Positions 38,033 to 47,831 of a stretch of DNA of 64,000 nucleotides are shown in pieces (the first letter of the stretch is position 1; each line of letters begins with the position of its first letter). This DNA is from Cryomorpha sp963741985. GTDB lineage: Bacteria > Bacteroidota > Bacteroidia > Flavobacteriales_D > Cryomorphaceae. The notes beneath the pieces are model-generated. The model did not search any database, was not told the DNA's origin, and was given only the letters and a program-made list of their open reading frames with translations. The position numbers and the translations under genes were made by a program. The stretch lies in the NCBI GenBank assembly GCA_963741985.1, contig CAVUKD010000002.1:682001-746000 (forward strand), given 5' to 3'.

Positions 38033-41000
38033 TTAGTTTAATATTACTAATTTCTCAAATTTATCTACTTGTTCTCCTGCCGGGTTGCGCACTGCGAGCT
38101 TATATACATAGACTCCTGTAGCCAATCGGTCCCCATACTCATCCCTACCGTCCCAAGCAATAGGCTCATTACGAAAGCCATCCGTATTGGATACAGTATT
38201 TATTGTTTTTACCAGTTTGCCACTAACCGTATATATCTGAATAAGTACATTTAAAAAGGAACAGCTCTGATTATGCTCGAAATAAAATTCGGTATGTGTG
38301 GTAAAAGGATTGGGGTAATTCAACACACGTTTGATTGAAAAATCCTCATTGTCGGAAACGACGAATTCTACCTCCGATTCATTTGAATTATTGTTTACAT
38401 CCCAGACTTTCAACTTCAATTTATGTTTGCCGGGTTCCAACTTATCGAATTGATATTGAACTTTACCACTTTTATAGGTATTCAAATCTGATTCATAAAA
38501 ATCGTTAAGAATTATTGCATTGTTTTCATCCCCATCGAGCACGGCGGTAATATCATGACCAATTCCACTTCCTACGGTATTTACTCCATTTTGGTCATAG
38601 ACTGACGCGAGCAGAATGGGTTCGTCATTGGTATATCCGCCATAGACAAAATTTTCATCGTTGAGATATACTTTCACATCCGGACCTCTACCGTCGTCAA
38701 CGGCATTCGGGTCACGGCCTCCAATAGTCAAACTGTCTCTATATCCTGTAGCATCAGACGTTTCTCCGGTAGCATAAAGACTAATGCGGGCAGTAGAATC
38801 TACGGCGTATGAAATATCCTTAGGAATCACAAAATCGAATTGGAACTTTCCGTTTATAATTTCTGCATTTCCGCGGTATACTATATTTTCTTGAGCGGGA
38901 TAGCTGAAAGGATTGCTCCCGAGGGTTGTTTTTGTTTCCACACGATCGTAAACAGTGGGATTGAGGCGGCCTTTGAAACTGGTAAGCGTCTGACCTGATG
39001 AGCCTACAACGCGACCGTTCACCCGAACCACGCCAAGAGCTTTTAAGGTATCTACGGGATTACCGAGGGTATCTGTTATTGCAGATATTTCAGCCTTATA
39101 TTTTGGAATGGCAATTGGGAGGGCAGGATCTCCGAGTAGTGAGAAGTTTCTGTGATTGGCAGTACCGGCAGAAATAGCGGTTGCATTTTTAGATTCACGG
39201 GACAAATCACCAATACGGGTTACGATTTCACCTTCAGGCCGGTTAAAAAGGGCTTCGTAAAACTTTTTATTCAATGTAAAATTCGGGCCTGAATAGACGA
39301 GGCGAGTAGTTGTAAGCAATGCAATCCCGCCCCCATTTCCGTTGAGCAGAACATATTCGCCGGCTGAAGTACGCAGGGGATCATCAAAGCGTGAAAACTC
39401 ACAAGTGGCCGTCATAAAAATAGGCAATTTGGTGCCGTTAGACCAATGTTGGATGGTAGGTACATTTAGAATACGCGAAGCCGACCATCCCAATTCACCA
39501 CCATGACCTATATAATTAACAATGAAAGCCCCCGTTTCTACAGCTTGCTCTATTGCCTTATTGGCAGAAGGATATCGGTTTCCCCCGGGGGTAGCTACTA
39601 CTGGATAGCTATCGAGAAAAATCTGCTCAATATTATAGTCACGGGTATAATCCTGTATTAGATTTGTGAGCGTGCGTGAATCTGACATAAATGAGTTCCC
39701 ATCGTAATCGGCTACGAGAGCAATCTTATTTCTCCATGCACCGAAGTTGGACGTATTGTCTCCACATACGCTGCAATCGTCCGTAAATATTTGAGGTTCA
39801 ATTTCCACATATTTCCGGACCTTATTAATTACCGAACTGGCTTCCTGAATATTTTTAGCAACGATCCGGCCAACAGCTACATCCATCAAATCGTTTTTGT
39901 CTTCTCCTTCATCGTCCGACAAAAAGCCGAAATAATCATCACTAACGTAAGAATACGCTGGTGAGAGCGAGTTTTCAGATTGGAATGTCGGAATCAGATT
40001 GGTATTTCCCGGCGTAAAATTTTTATTGTCGTAAGACCCATCTCCGAAGAGTAAAAGGTAGCGCGGCATCATTAGCTCATTTCCATTTGCGCGGTCGTAC
40101 AGCATTTTCATAAACCACTTGATGGCCGTCACATCACGCATTCCTGAAGAAAACTCGTTGTAAATATCCTGCAGTTTCACAACTTCCACGTTGAGGGGGT
40201 CGGGTTCATATTGGCGATGTATATCAGCGAGCTCATCAGCTTTCAAAGCTAACTTTGAAGGAGTTACGATAACCATATCTATCCTATCGGATAACCCAAG
40301 TGCATGCAAATTTTGATTTTCTACGCTTCCAAATAAAGTCGGAGTTTTATAACCTCCCGAAAAGGCAATAAATTCACGCAACTGACCCGTGGGCAAAGTA
40401 AAACTTGCCTGAGCTCCTGTTCGGCTAAAATTGACATCCATCGCATTTGTGGGATCTGTTACTTCCCAAATGCGTGTTTCCGAACCTATATTGGTTAAAT
40501 TAAACCGTGAAATCCGAAAATCTCCTACCGAATTTAAATCGCGAAACTCCATCTGTGAACCTGTCATACGAAGCTTCCTCCGTGTATTGATGTTTATCCA
40601 ATTGAGCCATCCACTCGCCGACGGAGCATTTTTAGTGTAGGTAATATTAATATTCAATCCGGGACTGGCATTGGTGAGAGTCACACGTAGAGTCTTGGCA
40701 TAACCAAAGAGAGATGTGGCACTCGTGCCCGTTGAGGTAAAGCCTTCAAAATCCTGCACACCGTTCACATCCAGCAGAAATTTGCAACTCGATCCGGTCA
40801 CGGTAGATCTGGACAAAAGATTGGCTTCGACAACGGTTTCGGCATTCGGATCCAGATTGGGAAAGGTATATTCCTCTCCACTGAAATTATAGGTAGTCTG
40901 TACGTCAAATTTTTCCCCATACCATTCGCGCCCGCTTTTGAGCATATTCTCACGATCCATTTCGTGCGCTTGATAGGCATTGAAAGAACTCACCTCGTAA

Positions 41001-41908
41001 TTGGGTGAGCTGCCTGAAGAAGATAACGTAGTAATCCTTGCAGGAGCATCGCCGGTATTGATACCAATAAAATAATAAGACGTGTCTGTAAACTGATTCT
41101 TAAAACGTTCAAAAAGATTCGTTGTGGTATCAACACTCCACGTATTTGGTCCTTTGGCATAAAATAAAATATAGTCCTCTTTATCAAAAGATTCGTCTGC
41201 GCCACCTACAAGTTCAATGCTATTGATTTTCAGATCATCGGGTCGAGGCACACTATTTTCGAATGGCATTTGCCCAAATCCATTTCCGTAAATATTGAGC
41301 GTTTGCGGATTCAAAATATTTACATCAATTCCCAGATTTTTTAAGTCGTCCTGCGTAAGCTTATAGATTCCATTTTCAGGCACTCCAATTTTATACCATT
41401 CGCCCTGAGCCAAAACACTACTCGAAGCAAAATTGGCCGATTTTGGATGGGTAGAAATCCTATTTTGCTTAATATTTAGTCTGAACTCATCAATTAATGT
41501 AGCTGCATTGTTTCCCGCATCGAGGGCAGCCCCAAATCGATAAAGCAATACATTCACTCCGCGTTCCTCACTAATTGCATAAGTAAATGTTTCATTTACA
41601 GAGCCCGGCAAAGTTGAGACCAGATTTTTCCGGGTAGTATTCAAGCGGTGTGAAGCGACTATTTCAACCGATACAGCTGAGGCGGTAACACCTTTACCTA
41701 AAGGAATTTTTCCAAGAAAAACGGGTGACGAATTTTCAGGATCGATCGAAGCGCATGAAAGACATTCAGGCGCGTAAAGAGAATTCCCATTTATTTCTAC
41801 AGGTGCGAGGTCATCATTCCATTTTATTTGAATGCTATTCCCTTTTTGAGCGAAAAGACAAGTGCCGGAAACCCCTGCAAACAACAGAAGAATGAGTGTT
41901 CGAATCAT
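38033..41908 (-). CDS. porU: T9SS sortase/peptidase PorU
   Basis: A 1,291-residue gingipain-family (C25) cysteine peptidase that removes C-terminal sorting domains from T9SS cargo and attaches cargo to surface lipid. The catalytic dyad is visible: His802 in NYIGHGGELGWSAS and Cys836 in MTATCEFSRFDDP. It has a signal peptide at the N terminus (ILLLFAGVSGTCLFAQ). At its own C terminus lies a sorting-domain-like region (KRVLNYPNPFTTHTEFYF...GVYVYKLAV...FEKLVIL), as in other PorU proteins. Divergent from the porP/sprF-like and gldJ genes, with back-to-back promoter boxes between. Confidence 0.95.
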   Translation of the reverse strand: MIRTLILLLFAGVSGTCLFAQKGNSIQIKWNDDLAPVEINGNSLYAPECLSCASIDPENSSPVFLGKIPLGKGVTASAVSVEIVASHRLNTTRKNLVSTLPGSVNETFTYAISEERGVNVLLYRFGAALDAGNNAATLIDEFRLNIKQNRISTHPKSANFASSSVLAQGEWYKIGVPENGIYKLTQDDLKNLGIDVNILNPQTLNIYGNGFGQMPFENSVPRPDDLKINSIELVGGADESFDKEDYILFYAKGPNTWSVDTTTNLFERFKNQFTDTSYYFIGINTGDAPARITTLSSSGSSPNYEVSSFNAYQAHEMDRENMLKSGREWYGEKFDVQTTYNFSGEEYTFPNLDPNAETVVEANLLSRSTVTGSSCKFLLDVNGVQDFEGFTSTGTSATSLFGYAKTLRVTLTNASPGLNINITYTKNAPSASGWLNWININTRRKLRMTGSQMEFRDLNSVGDFRISRFNLTNIGSETRIWEVTDPTNAMDVNFSRTGAQASFTLPTGQLREFIAFSGGYKTPTLFGSVENQNLHALGLSDRIDMVIVTPSKLALKADELADIHRQYEPDPLNVEVVKLQDIYNEFSSGMRDVTAIKWFMKMLYDRANGNELMMPRYLLLFGDGSYDNKNFTPGNTNLIPTFQSENSLSPAYSYVSDDYFGFLSDDEGEDKNDLMDVAVGRIVAKNIQEASSVINKVRKYVEIEPQIFTDDCSVCGDNTSNFGAWRNKIALVADYDGNSFMSDSRTLTNLIQDYTRDYNIEQIFLDSYPVVATPGGNRYPSANKAIEQAVETGAFIVNYIGHGGELGWSASRILNVPTIQHWSNGTKLPIFMTATCEFSRFDDPLRTSAGEYVLLNGNGGGIALLTTTRLVYSGPNFTLNKKFYEALFNRPEGEIVTRIGDLSRESKNATAISAGTANHRNFSLLGDPALPIAIPKYKAEISAITDTLGNPVDTLKALGVVRVNGRVVGSSGQTLTSFKGRLNPTVYDRVETKTTLGSNPFSYPAQENIVYRGNAEIINGKFQFDFVIPKDISYAVDSTARISLYATGETSDATGYRDSLTIGGRDPNAVDDGRGPDVKVYLNDENFVYGGYTNDEPILLASVYDQNGVNTVGSGIGHDITAVLDGDENNAIILNDFYESDLNTYKSGKVQYQFDKLEPGKHKLKLKVWDVNNNSNESEVEFVVSDNEDFSIKRVLNYPNPFTTHTEFYFEHNQSCSFLNVLIQIYTVSGKLVKTINTVSNTDGFRNEPIAWDGRDEYGDRLATGVYVYKLAVRNPAGEQVDKFEKLVILN

Positions 41909-41939
41909 CAGAATTATTAAGTCAATGCAAGAATAAATA

Positions 41940-41970
41940 CAAATTTAAAGAAGTTTTCTCCCTATTTTTG
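41940..41970. promoter_or_regulatory. Divergent promoter pair between porU and porP/sprF
   Basis: Minus-strand TAAATTTG (41940-41947) faces porU, 31 bases from its ATG. Plus-strand TATTTTTG (41963-41970) faces the porP/sprF-like gene. The -7 box of each occupies the -33 region of the other, so RNA polymerase should not bind both at once. This would link output of the two T9SS transcripts. Confidence 0.5.
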
Positions 41971-42129
41971 AGAATGCTTCCACAAGATTTGTCTATTTTT
42001 AACCGTAAAACAAATCAAAAACGAATGAAGGAAATTTATATTGTGCAGTCTAAATTGCGATTTATATCCTTGTTCAAAAATTTTCGTATAATTGGTGCTC
42101 CAAAAAAAACTGCAATCCTACCTGCAAAT

Positions 42130-43107
42130 ATGTTGAGGAATTCAATCGTTTTCGCAGTTGTACTTAGTACAATCTGCATGTTCAATTTCGCTCCCGAAGC
42201 GTCAGCGCAAGACCCTGCATTCACGCAGTATTACGCCAATCCACTCTATTTAAACCCAGCCATGGCAGGCACTAAAAAGTGCCCCCGGGTGGTGTTGAAT
42301 TATAGAAATCAATGGCCAGCCCTTTCGGGAAATTATGTCACCACATCTGCCTCATATGATCAGTATGTTGATGCAATTAATGGTGGTTTGGGCTTTTATG
42401 TCTTGAATGACAACGCCGGTAAAGGGACTTTAAATTCGTTTAGTATTAATGGAATTTACTCCTATCAACTTACACTATCCAAAAAAGTTTCGATGGTTGT
42501 CGGTTTTCAGGGAACCTATTTTCAGCGTTCACTCGATTGGGACAGGCTCACATTTGGCGATCAGATTGACCCAGTACACGGTTTTATATATACCTCAAAA
42601 GATACTCCGCGGGGAGGAACGGCAGATAATGTCGACTTTTCTTCAGGTGTTGTGGTATTTAGTGAAACCTTTTATGCCGGTATTGCCGTAAACCATCTAT
42701 TTGAACCAAATGAATCGTTGATTGTGGCTGAAGCGCCTTTAGAAAGAAAGTACACTTTTCACGCCGGTGCGACCATCCCGCTTAATAAGGATGTGCGTGG
42801 CGAGAGTGAAACTAGTATATCGCCAAACTTTCTTTACCAAAGACAATTTGGCACCGATCAGTACAATTTGGGTGTTTATGTAAAGCGCGGGCCGCTAATT
42901 GGTGGAGTTTGGTACCGCTGGAAAGATTCATTTATTGCGTTGTTGGGTGTTGAAACCGATCGCTTCAAAGTAGGATACAGTTATGATCTTACCACAAGCA
43001 GCCTGACAGCCCAAACAGCTGGTTCGCATGAAATTTCATTTGCATTTAATTTCAACTGCCGACCACAGAAGAAAAAGTTTAGGGCAATAAATTGCCCACA
43101 GTTTTAG
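42130..43107 (+). CDS. PorP/SprF family T9SS outer-membrane protein
   Basis: 325 residues from the ATG at 42130. Signal peptide (MLRNSIVFAVVLSTICMFNFAPEASAQ is cut after SAQ), then DPAFTQYYANPLYLNPAMAGT, the hallmark of the family, and barrel strands ending FAFNF. PorP/SprF proteins anchor or help export specific T9SS substrates and link to the PorK/N or GldK/N ring. An in-frame ATG at 42025 would add 35 residues and make an unusually long basic signal region; I prefer 42130, though 42025 gives a more normal 5' leader from the promoter. The nearest neighbour is gldJ rather than a large SprB-like adhesin. Confidence 0.88.
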   Translation: MLRNSIVFAVVLSTICMFNFAPEASAQDPAFTQYYANPLYLNPAMAGTKKCPRVVLNYRNQWPALSGNYVTTSASYDQYVDAINGGLGFYVLNDNAGKGTLNSFSINGIYSYQLTLSKKVSMVVGFQGTYFQRSLDWDRLTFGDQIDPVHGFIYTSKDTPRGGTADNVDFSSGVVVFSETFYAGIAVNHLFEPNESLIVAEAPLERKYTFHAGATIPLNKDVRGESETSISPNFLYQRQFGTDQYNLGVYVKRGPLIGGVWYRWKDSFIALLGVETDRFKVGYSYDLTTSSLTAQTAGSHEISFAFNFNCRPQKKKFRAINCPQF

Positions 43108-43142
43108 TTTTAGTCTGAGAAACCTGCATAGAAAATACACGC

Positions 43143-44879
43143 ATGAAAGTCAATTCAAAGAAAATTTTGAGCGTTTTAGCATTGGCCGCAGCTGCATTTA
43201 CTTTTAGTTCATGTAGCTACGAAGCATCAAATGCGACCGGTTGGAACTATAATGATTCCAAAAACGGAGGATTTCAGAAAGTCCCCGATTACGGACAGGA
43301 AACGGGTCCCGGCCTAATATTTATTGAAGGTGGTTCCTTTACAATGGGAGCAACCGAAGAAATGTTGGACAACAGTTGGAATAATATTGCACGTAGAGTA
43401 ACAGTTTCTTCCTTTTATATGGACGAAACGGAAGTAACCAATATTTACTGGTTGGAATACCTGTACTGGTTAAAACGCGTGTATGGTGCCGATTATCCCG
43501 AGATTTACGACAAAGCCTTGCCCGACACTCTGGTTTGGCGATCGAAGTTGGCTTATAATGAGCCTTATGTAGATTATTACCTACGTCACCCTGCCTTTAA
43601 CGACTATCCGGTTGTAGGAGTAAACTGGCTCCAGGCCAATGATTTCTGTGCTTGGAGAAGCGATCGGGTAAATGAGGCTATCCTTATTCGTGAAGGGCTT
43701 TTTGAGCATTTTCCAAAACAAATTAATGAAGACCACTTCAGCACCGATGCCTATTACGCCGGTCAGTACGAAAGTGGAAAACGGGTAGACGGTCTCCCCG
43801 ACCTCGACCCTGACAAAGATTTCAGAAATGTGCGGATGGAAGATGGTATCTTATTGCCACGTTATCGCCTCCCAACTGAAGCTGAGTGGGAATTTGCTGC
43901 CTATGGTCTGATTGGAAATTCATATCAGGAACTTATTACAGAACGAAAAGTGTTTCCCTGGAATGGACACTATGTACGCGAAGGCGATAACAACAGTCGT
44001 TTTTACGGAGAGTTCGTTGCCAACTTTGTGCGCGGACGCGGTGATTATATGGGAGTTGCCGGTAGCTTGAATGACAATGCCGACATTACTGCACCAGTAT
44101 ATAGCTATGAGCCCAATGATTACGGACTCTATAACATGGCCGGAAATGTAAGTGAATGGGTAATGGATGTGTATCGACCATTGAGTCCGGAAGATGTGAA
44201 TGAATTCCGTCCGTTCAGAGGAAATGTTTACAAAACAAAAGTACTTAACAGTGAAGGGGCAATCGACGACAAACTCACCATTGTTACTTACGATGTAGAT
44301 GGAGTAAACAAATATCTTAAAGACTTTTCGAAAATTACCGATGGGAAACTCAATCCGGATGAGGCGCAACTTATAGATAATCTCATTACAGCCTCCGATC
44401 AGGCGGTTGAACGATTCAATGATGGTAAACCTGATGAGGCATATACACTCATTCGCGATGGAATTCAGCAAGTGCGTTCAAGTACAGTTCGAATTGCACC
44501 TGAGTTGATTAGCGGACTAGGCGATTTCGTTGAAGACACTCCCGGTAATCTGCGTATGCGCAAAGTAAAACCTGAAGAAAATATCGACCGCGATAATTAC
44601 CGCGTTGCTGATAATATAAACTACGAAGATGGTGACTCGGAGTCAAGTAAGGATTATCTGAGCCCTTCGGTAAACGAAAACAGCATGTATGATTATGGTT
44701 CTACAACACTTATCAGCAATCGCGCACGTGTTTACAAAGGAGGAAGCTGGAGAGATCGTGCTTATTGGCTAAGCCCCGGTACACGAAGATTTATGGATGA
44801 ACGCAAAGCTACAGCCACCATCGGTTTCCGATGTGCTATGGATCGTGTGGGAAGTCCGAAAGGACTGAGTCAGAAATAA
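43143..44879 (+). CDS. gldJ: Gliding motility lipoprotein GldJ
   Basis: 578 residues. Lipobox FSSC with Cys24, then a formylglycine-generating-enzyme-like (FGE/SUMF1) fold: GPGLIFIEGGSFTMGATEEM at the start, YRLPTEAEWEFAAYG, NMAGNVSEWVMD in the middle, and VYKGGSWRDRAYW...TIGFRCAMDRVG at the end. In GldJ and GldK this fold is structural. GldJ is needed for gliding and stabilises GldK and the T9SS. About 150 residues inserted between NMAGNVSEW and GGSWRD are typical of GldJ. Follows the PorP/SprF-like gene by 35 bases. Confidence 0.95.
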   Translation: MKVNSKKILSVLALAAAAFTFSSCSYEASNATGWNYNDSKNGGFQKVPDYGQETGPGLIFIEGGSFTMGATEEMLDNSWNNIARRVTVSSFYMDETEVTNIYWLEYLYWLKRVYGADYPEIYDKALPDTLVWRSKLAYNEPYVDYYLRHPAFNDYPVVGVNWLQANDFCAWRSDRVNEAILIREGLFEHFPKQINEDHFSTDAYYAGQYESGKRVDGLPDLDPDKDFRNVRMEDGILLPRYRLPTEAEWEFAAYGLIGNSYQELITERKVFPWNGHYVREGDNNSRFYGEFVANFVRGRGDYMGVAGSLNDNADITAPVYSYEPNDYGLYNMAGNVSEWVMDVYRPLSPEDVNEFRPFRGNVYKTKVLNSEGAIDDKLTIVTYDVDGVNKYLKDFSKITDGKLNPDEAQLIDNLITASDQAVERFNDGKPDEAYTLIRDGIQQVRSSTVRIAPELISGLGDFVEDTPGNLRMRKVKPEENIDRDNYRVADNINYEDGDSESSKDYLSPSVNENSMYDYGSTTLISNRARVYKGGSWRDRAYWLSPGTRRFMDERKATATIGFRCAMDRVGSPKGLSQK

Positions 44880-44906
44880 AGACGAACTATTTTAAAAAAA
44901 TTCTTA

Positions 44907-44938
44907 AAACCCGACACCTAATACGTGTCGGGTTTTTT
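44907..44938 (+). terminator. Terminator after gldJ
   Basis: AAACCCGACAC and GTGTCGGGTTT form a perfect 11-bp stem with a short loop (CTAATAC), followed by T residues. It separates gldJ from murF. Confidence 0.9.
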
Positions 44939-44949
44939 AATTTTACTCC

Positions 44950-46239
44950 ATGAATATTCAAAACCTTTACACCACTTTTCAGCAGTTTCCGAAAATCACA
45001 ACCGATACACGCAAAGACCTGAGCAAAAGCATCTTTTTTTGTTTAAAAGGTCCTAATTTCGATGCAAACACTTTTGCCGAAAAGGCTTTACTACAGGGGG
45101 CTGCTCATGTGGTTTCTGACGATCCCGAGCATACTGGTAAGAAGAACATTACAGTAGTAGATGATTCTTTGAAAACGCTTCAGGATTTGAGTGCTTTTCA
45201 TCGGTCGAAATTTCAATTTCCCGTGATCGGCCTCACGGGAAGCAATGGTAAAACTACAAACAAGGAACTGCTGACTGCTGTATTGAAATCGAAATACCGC
45301 ACGTACTCAACTACTGGAAATCTCAATAACCACATTGGTGTGCCACTCACGTTGCTGAGTATTCCACTCGATGCAGAAATGGCCGTTATAGAAATGGGAG
45401 CCAATCATCAGGGGGAGATCAGAGCACTTTGTGCCATTTGCAAACCCGATTTCGGTATGATAACGAATATTGGAAAAGCACACCTTGAAGGTTTCGGTGG
45501 CATTGAAGGAGTAAAGAAAGGTAAGAAAGAACTCTATGAATCTATTATAACCAACGGCAAAAAAGTTTTTGTAAACGGAGATGACCCCGTACTAATGAAA
45601 CTTTCTGAAGGAATGGATCGCGTACTTTTTGGTGAAAAACGCAAAGACTTTTTCATAAGCGGCGTACTGCTCTCGGCCGATCCATTTATATCTTTTCAAT
45701 ATGACTTTGGCAATGCGCGGAGTAACCCAATTAAAACACATCTCGTTGGTAACTACAATCTATACAATCTACTTGCCGCTGCATGTATTGGTTCCTTTTT
45801 TGATGTGGAGCCGCCGCAAGTGAAGTCCGCTTTAGAAGAATATCTTCCCCAAAACAATCGCTCCCAATTGATTAAAACGAAAAAGAATACCGTAATTCTT
45901 GATGCTTACAATGCAAATCCCTCGAGTATGGCGGCAGCAGTTCAAAATTTGGCAGCTCAACATGAAAGAGAAAACGTGGCTTTTCTTGGCGAGATGCTCG
46001 AGCTGGGAACCGTGAGCCAAGAAGAACATCAAAAGATTATCGACCTGATAGATTCACTGAGGATTCAAGCTACTTTTGTTGGAAGAAGTTACGAAAATTG
46101 TGATCTGAATGGACATCTTTACTTCCCTACAACCGATGAACTAATGGCTCATCTCCGCATTCAATCTGTTGACGATAAATTTATCCTAATAAAAGGAAGC
46201 CGAATGGTGGCGATGGAAAGAATCTTGGAGCTATTGTGA
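44950..46239 (+). CDS. murF: UDP-MurNAc-tripeptide--D-alanyl-D-alanine ligase
   Basis: A 429-residue cytoplasmic Mur ligase adding D-Ala-D-Ala to the cell-wall precursor. N-terminal substrate domain (DTRKDLSKSIFFCLKGPNFDANTFAEKA), ATP-binding loop GLTGSNGKTTNKELL near residue 95, EMGANHQGEI, NIGKAHLEGFGG, and the C-terminal LDAYNANPSSMAAAV. Length and motifs complete. The ATG lies 11 bases after the gldJ terminator. Confidence 0.95.
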   Translation: MNIQNLYTTFQQFPKITTDTRKDLSKSIFFCLKGPNFDANTFAEKALLQGAAHVVSDDPEHTGKKNITVVDDSLKTLQDLSAFHRSKFQFPVIGLTGSNGKTTNKELLTAVLKSKYRTYSTTGNLNNHIGVPLTLLSIPLDAEMAVIEMGANHQGEIRALCAICKPDFGMITNIGKAHLEGFGGIEGVKKGKKELYESIITNGKKVFVNGDDPVLMKLSEGMDRVLFGEKRKDFFISGVLLSADPFISFQYDFGNARSNPIKTHLVGNYNLYNLLAAACIGSFFDVEPPQVKSALEEYLPQNNRSQLIKTKKNTVILDAYNANPSSMAAAVQNLAAQHERENVAFLGEMLELGTVSQEEHQKIIDLIDSLRIQATFVGRSYENCDLNGHLYFPTTDELMAHLRIQSVDDKFILIKGSRMVAMERILELL

Positions 46240-46275
46240 TTCGGAAATATAAAACGTTTTCGATTTTTCGGCAAT

Positions 46276-46590
46276 TTACTCTGGATACTTCTCGTTTCCC
46301 TGCGCGACTTTCAGCAAAAGCGGACTAAAAATCATTTCAGGAATGAGTGCCGGCAAAAAGATGAAAGAATAATTTATATCAAATGAAAAAATCCAATTGG
46401 CCCAAATCATTACAGCCAAAATCAACGTGATCATTCGGGTAACCAAAACGACTCCGATTGATTTAAAAAGCTTCACTTTTCTCGAATAGAGCATATACAT
46501 CTGGAAGAATGCACCCAGCAAGAAGGTAAAAGATCCCAGAAAGAGTATCAATCCTATTAAATCGAGTAAGGATGCTGATTCCATTTCCAT
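46276..46590 (-). CDS. Small membrane protein of unknown function
   Basis: 104 residues with about three membrane segments (LLDLIGLILFLGSFTFLLGAFF; VVLVTRMITLILAVMIWANWIF; YSFIFLPALIPEMIF) and a basic loop YSRKVKLFKS between the first two. No known motif. It lies between the 3' end of murF and the acyl-CoA dehydrogenase, 40 bases after the dehydrogenase start-to-stop unit would begin transcription in the same direction, so it is probably expressed on its own. Confidence 0.6.
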   Translation of the reverse strand: MEMESASLLDLIGLILFLGSFTFLLGAFFQMYMLYSRKVKLFKSIGVVLVTRMITLILAVMIWANWIFSFDINYSFIFLPALIPEMIFSPLLLKVAQGNEKYPE

Positions 46591-46630
46591 CTATCATACC
46601 TTATTCCTGACACGGGATTCTTCAAAAAAA

Positions 46631-47773
46631 CTAATCCCTCAGAACAGCCCGTGAAATAACGATTTTCTGTACTTCACTGGTTCCTTCGTAGATCTGCGTG
46701 ATTTTAGCATCACGCATCAATCGTTCTACGTGATATTCTTTTACATAGCCATATCCACCGTGAACCTGCACAGCTTCTACAGTTGTTTCCATTGCTACAC
46801 GCGAAGCGAATAATTTTGCCATGGATGAAGCGAGATCAAAATTCTCTCCCCTATCTTTTATCTGAGCAGCTTTCAGGCATAGAAGTCTTGAAGCTTCGAT
46901 TTGGGTGGCCATATCTGCAAGTTTAAAAGCAATGGCCTGATGTTCGTGTATGGGTTTTCCAAACGCCTTACGCTCTTTGCTATACGCTACTGCCAATTCG
47001 TAAGCACCACTTGCAATTCCCAAAGCTTGAGAAGCAATACCAATACGACCTCCCGAAAGGGTTTTCATTGCAAACTTAAATCCAAAACCATCTTCACCAA
47101 TTCGATTTTCTTTCGGAACTTTTACATCCTGAAACATCAGTGTATGGGTGTCGCTTCCGCGAATTCCCAGTTTATCTTCCTTCGCCCCAACAACAAAACC
47201 TTCCATATCGCGCTCCAAAATCAGGCAATTGATCCCTTTGTGCCCTTTTTCGGCATGGGTCTGTGCAATTACTAGATAAATAGATGCCGAATTTCCATTG
47301 GTAATCCAGTTTTTGGTACCATTCACCACATAATGATCGCCTTTATCAATAGCCGACGTTCGCTGAGAAGTAGCATCCGAACCGGCTTCGGGCTCGCTCA
47401 GGCAGAACGCTCCGATTTTTTCGCCACTGGCCAGCGGACGTAAATACTTTTCTTTCTGCTCTTCCGTTCCATATTTTTCCAGTCCCCAACATACGAGGCT
47501 ATTATTAACAGAAACACAAACGGAGGCCGAGGCGTCAATTTTTGAAAGCTCTTCCATGGCCAGCACATAGGAGACCGTATCCATACCGCTTCCGCCGTAT
47601 TTAGGGTCTACCATCATTCCCATAAAGCCGAGTTCTCCAAGTTGCTTTATTTCATCTTTCGGGAAGCGTTGGTGGGTATCTCGTTCTATTACTCCGGGTT
47701 TTAACACAGTCTGCGCAAAATCTCTGGCAGCATCTCTTACTGCTTTTTGTTCCTCCGTAAATTCAAAATTCAT
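46631..47773 (-). CDS. Acyl-CoA dehydrogenase
   Basis: A 380-residue FAD enzyme catalysing the first step of fatty- or branched-acyl-CoA oxidation. Starts MNFEFTEEQKAVRDAARDFAQ; an upstream start at 47803 would overlap the promoter box. Motifs: FCLSEPEAGSDATSQRT and NGTKNWITNGNSA (FAD and substrate contacts), and AVQVHGGYGYVKEYHVERLMRDAKITQIYEGTSE (given here in part), with the catalytic Glu in YEGTSEVQ. The Glu position is that of short-chain/butyryl-type enzymes. Chain-length preference not certain. Divergent from anmK. Confidence 0.92.
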   Translation of the reverse strand: MNFEFTEEQKAVRDAARDFAQTVLKPGVIERDTHQRFPKDEIKQLGELGFMGMMVDPKYGGSGMDTVSYVLAMEELSKIDASASVCVSVNNSLVCWGLEKYGTEEQKEKYLRPLASGEKIGAFCLSEPEAGSDATSQRTSAIDKGDHYVVNGTKNWITNGNSASIYLVIAQTHAEKGHKGINCLILERDMEGFVVGAKEDKLGIRGSDTHTLMFQDVKVPKENRIGEDGFGFKFAMKTLSGGRIGIASQALGIASGAYELAVAYSKERKAFGKPIHEHQAIAFKLADMATQIEASRLLCLKAAQIKDRGENFDLASSMAKLFASRVAMETTVEAVQVHGGYGYVKEYHVERLMRDAKITQIYEGTSEVQKIVISRAVLRD

Positions 47774-47800
47774 TTCCTTGCGGTTTGATTTAAGATGTTG

Positions 47801-47808
47801 CAAATTTA
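47801..47808 (-). promoter_or_regulatory. -7 element for acyl-CoA dehydrogenase
   Basis: Minus-strand TAAATTTG matches TAnnTTTG and lies 28 bases before the ATG at 47773, which decides for that start over the upstream one. Confidence 0.5.
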
Positions 47809-47831
47809 ACGGATTCCATTAGACTATTAAC

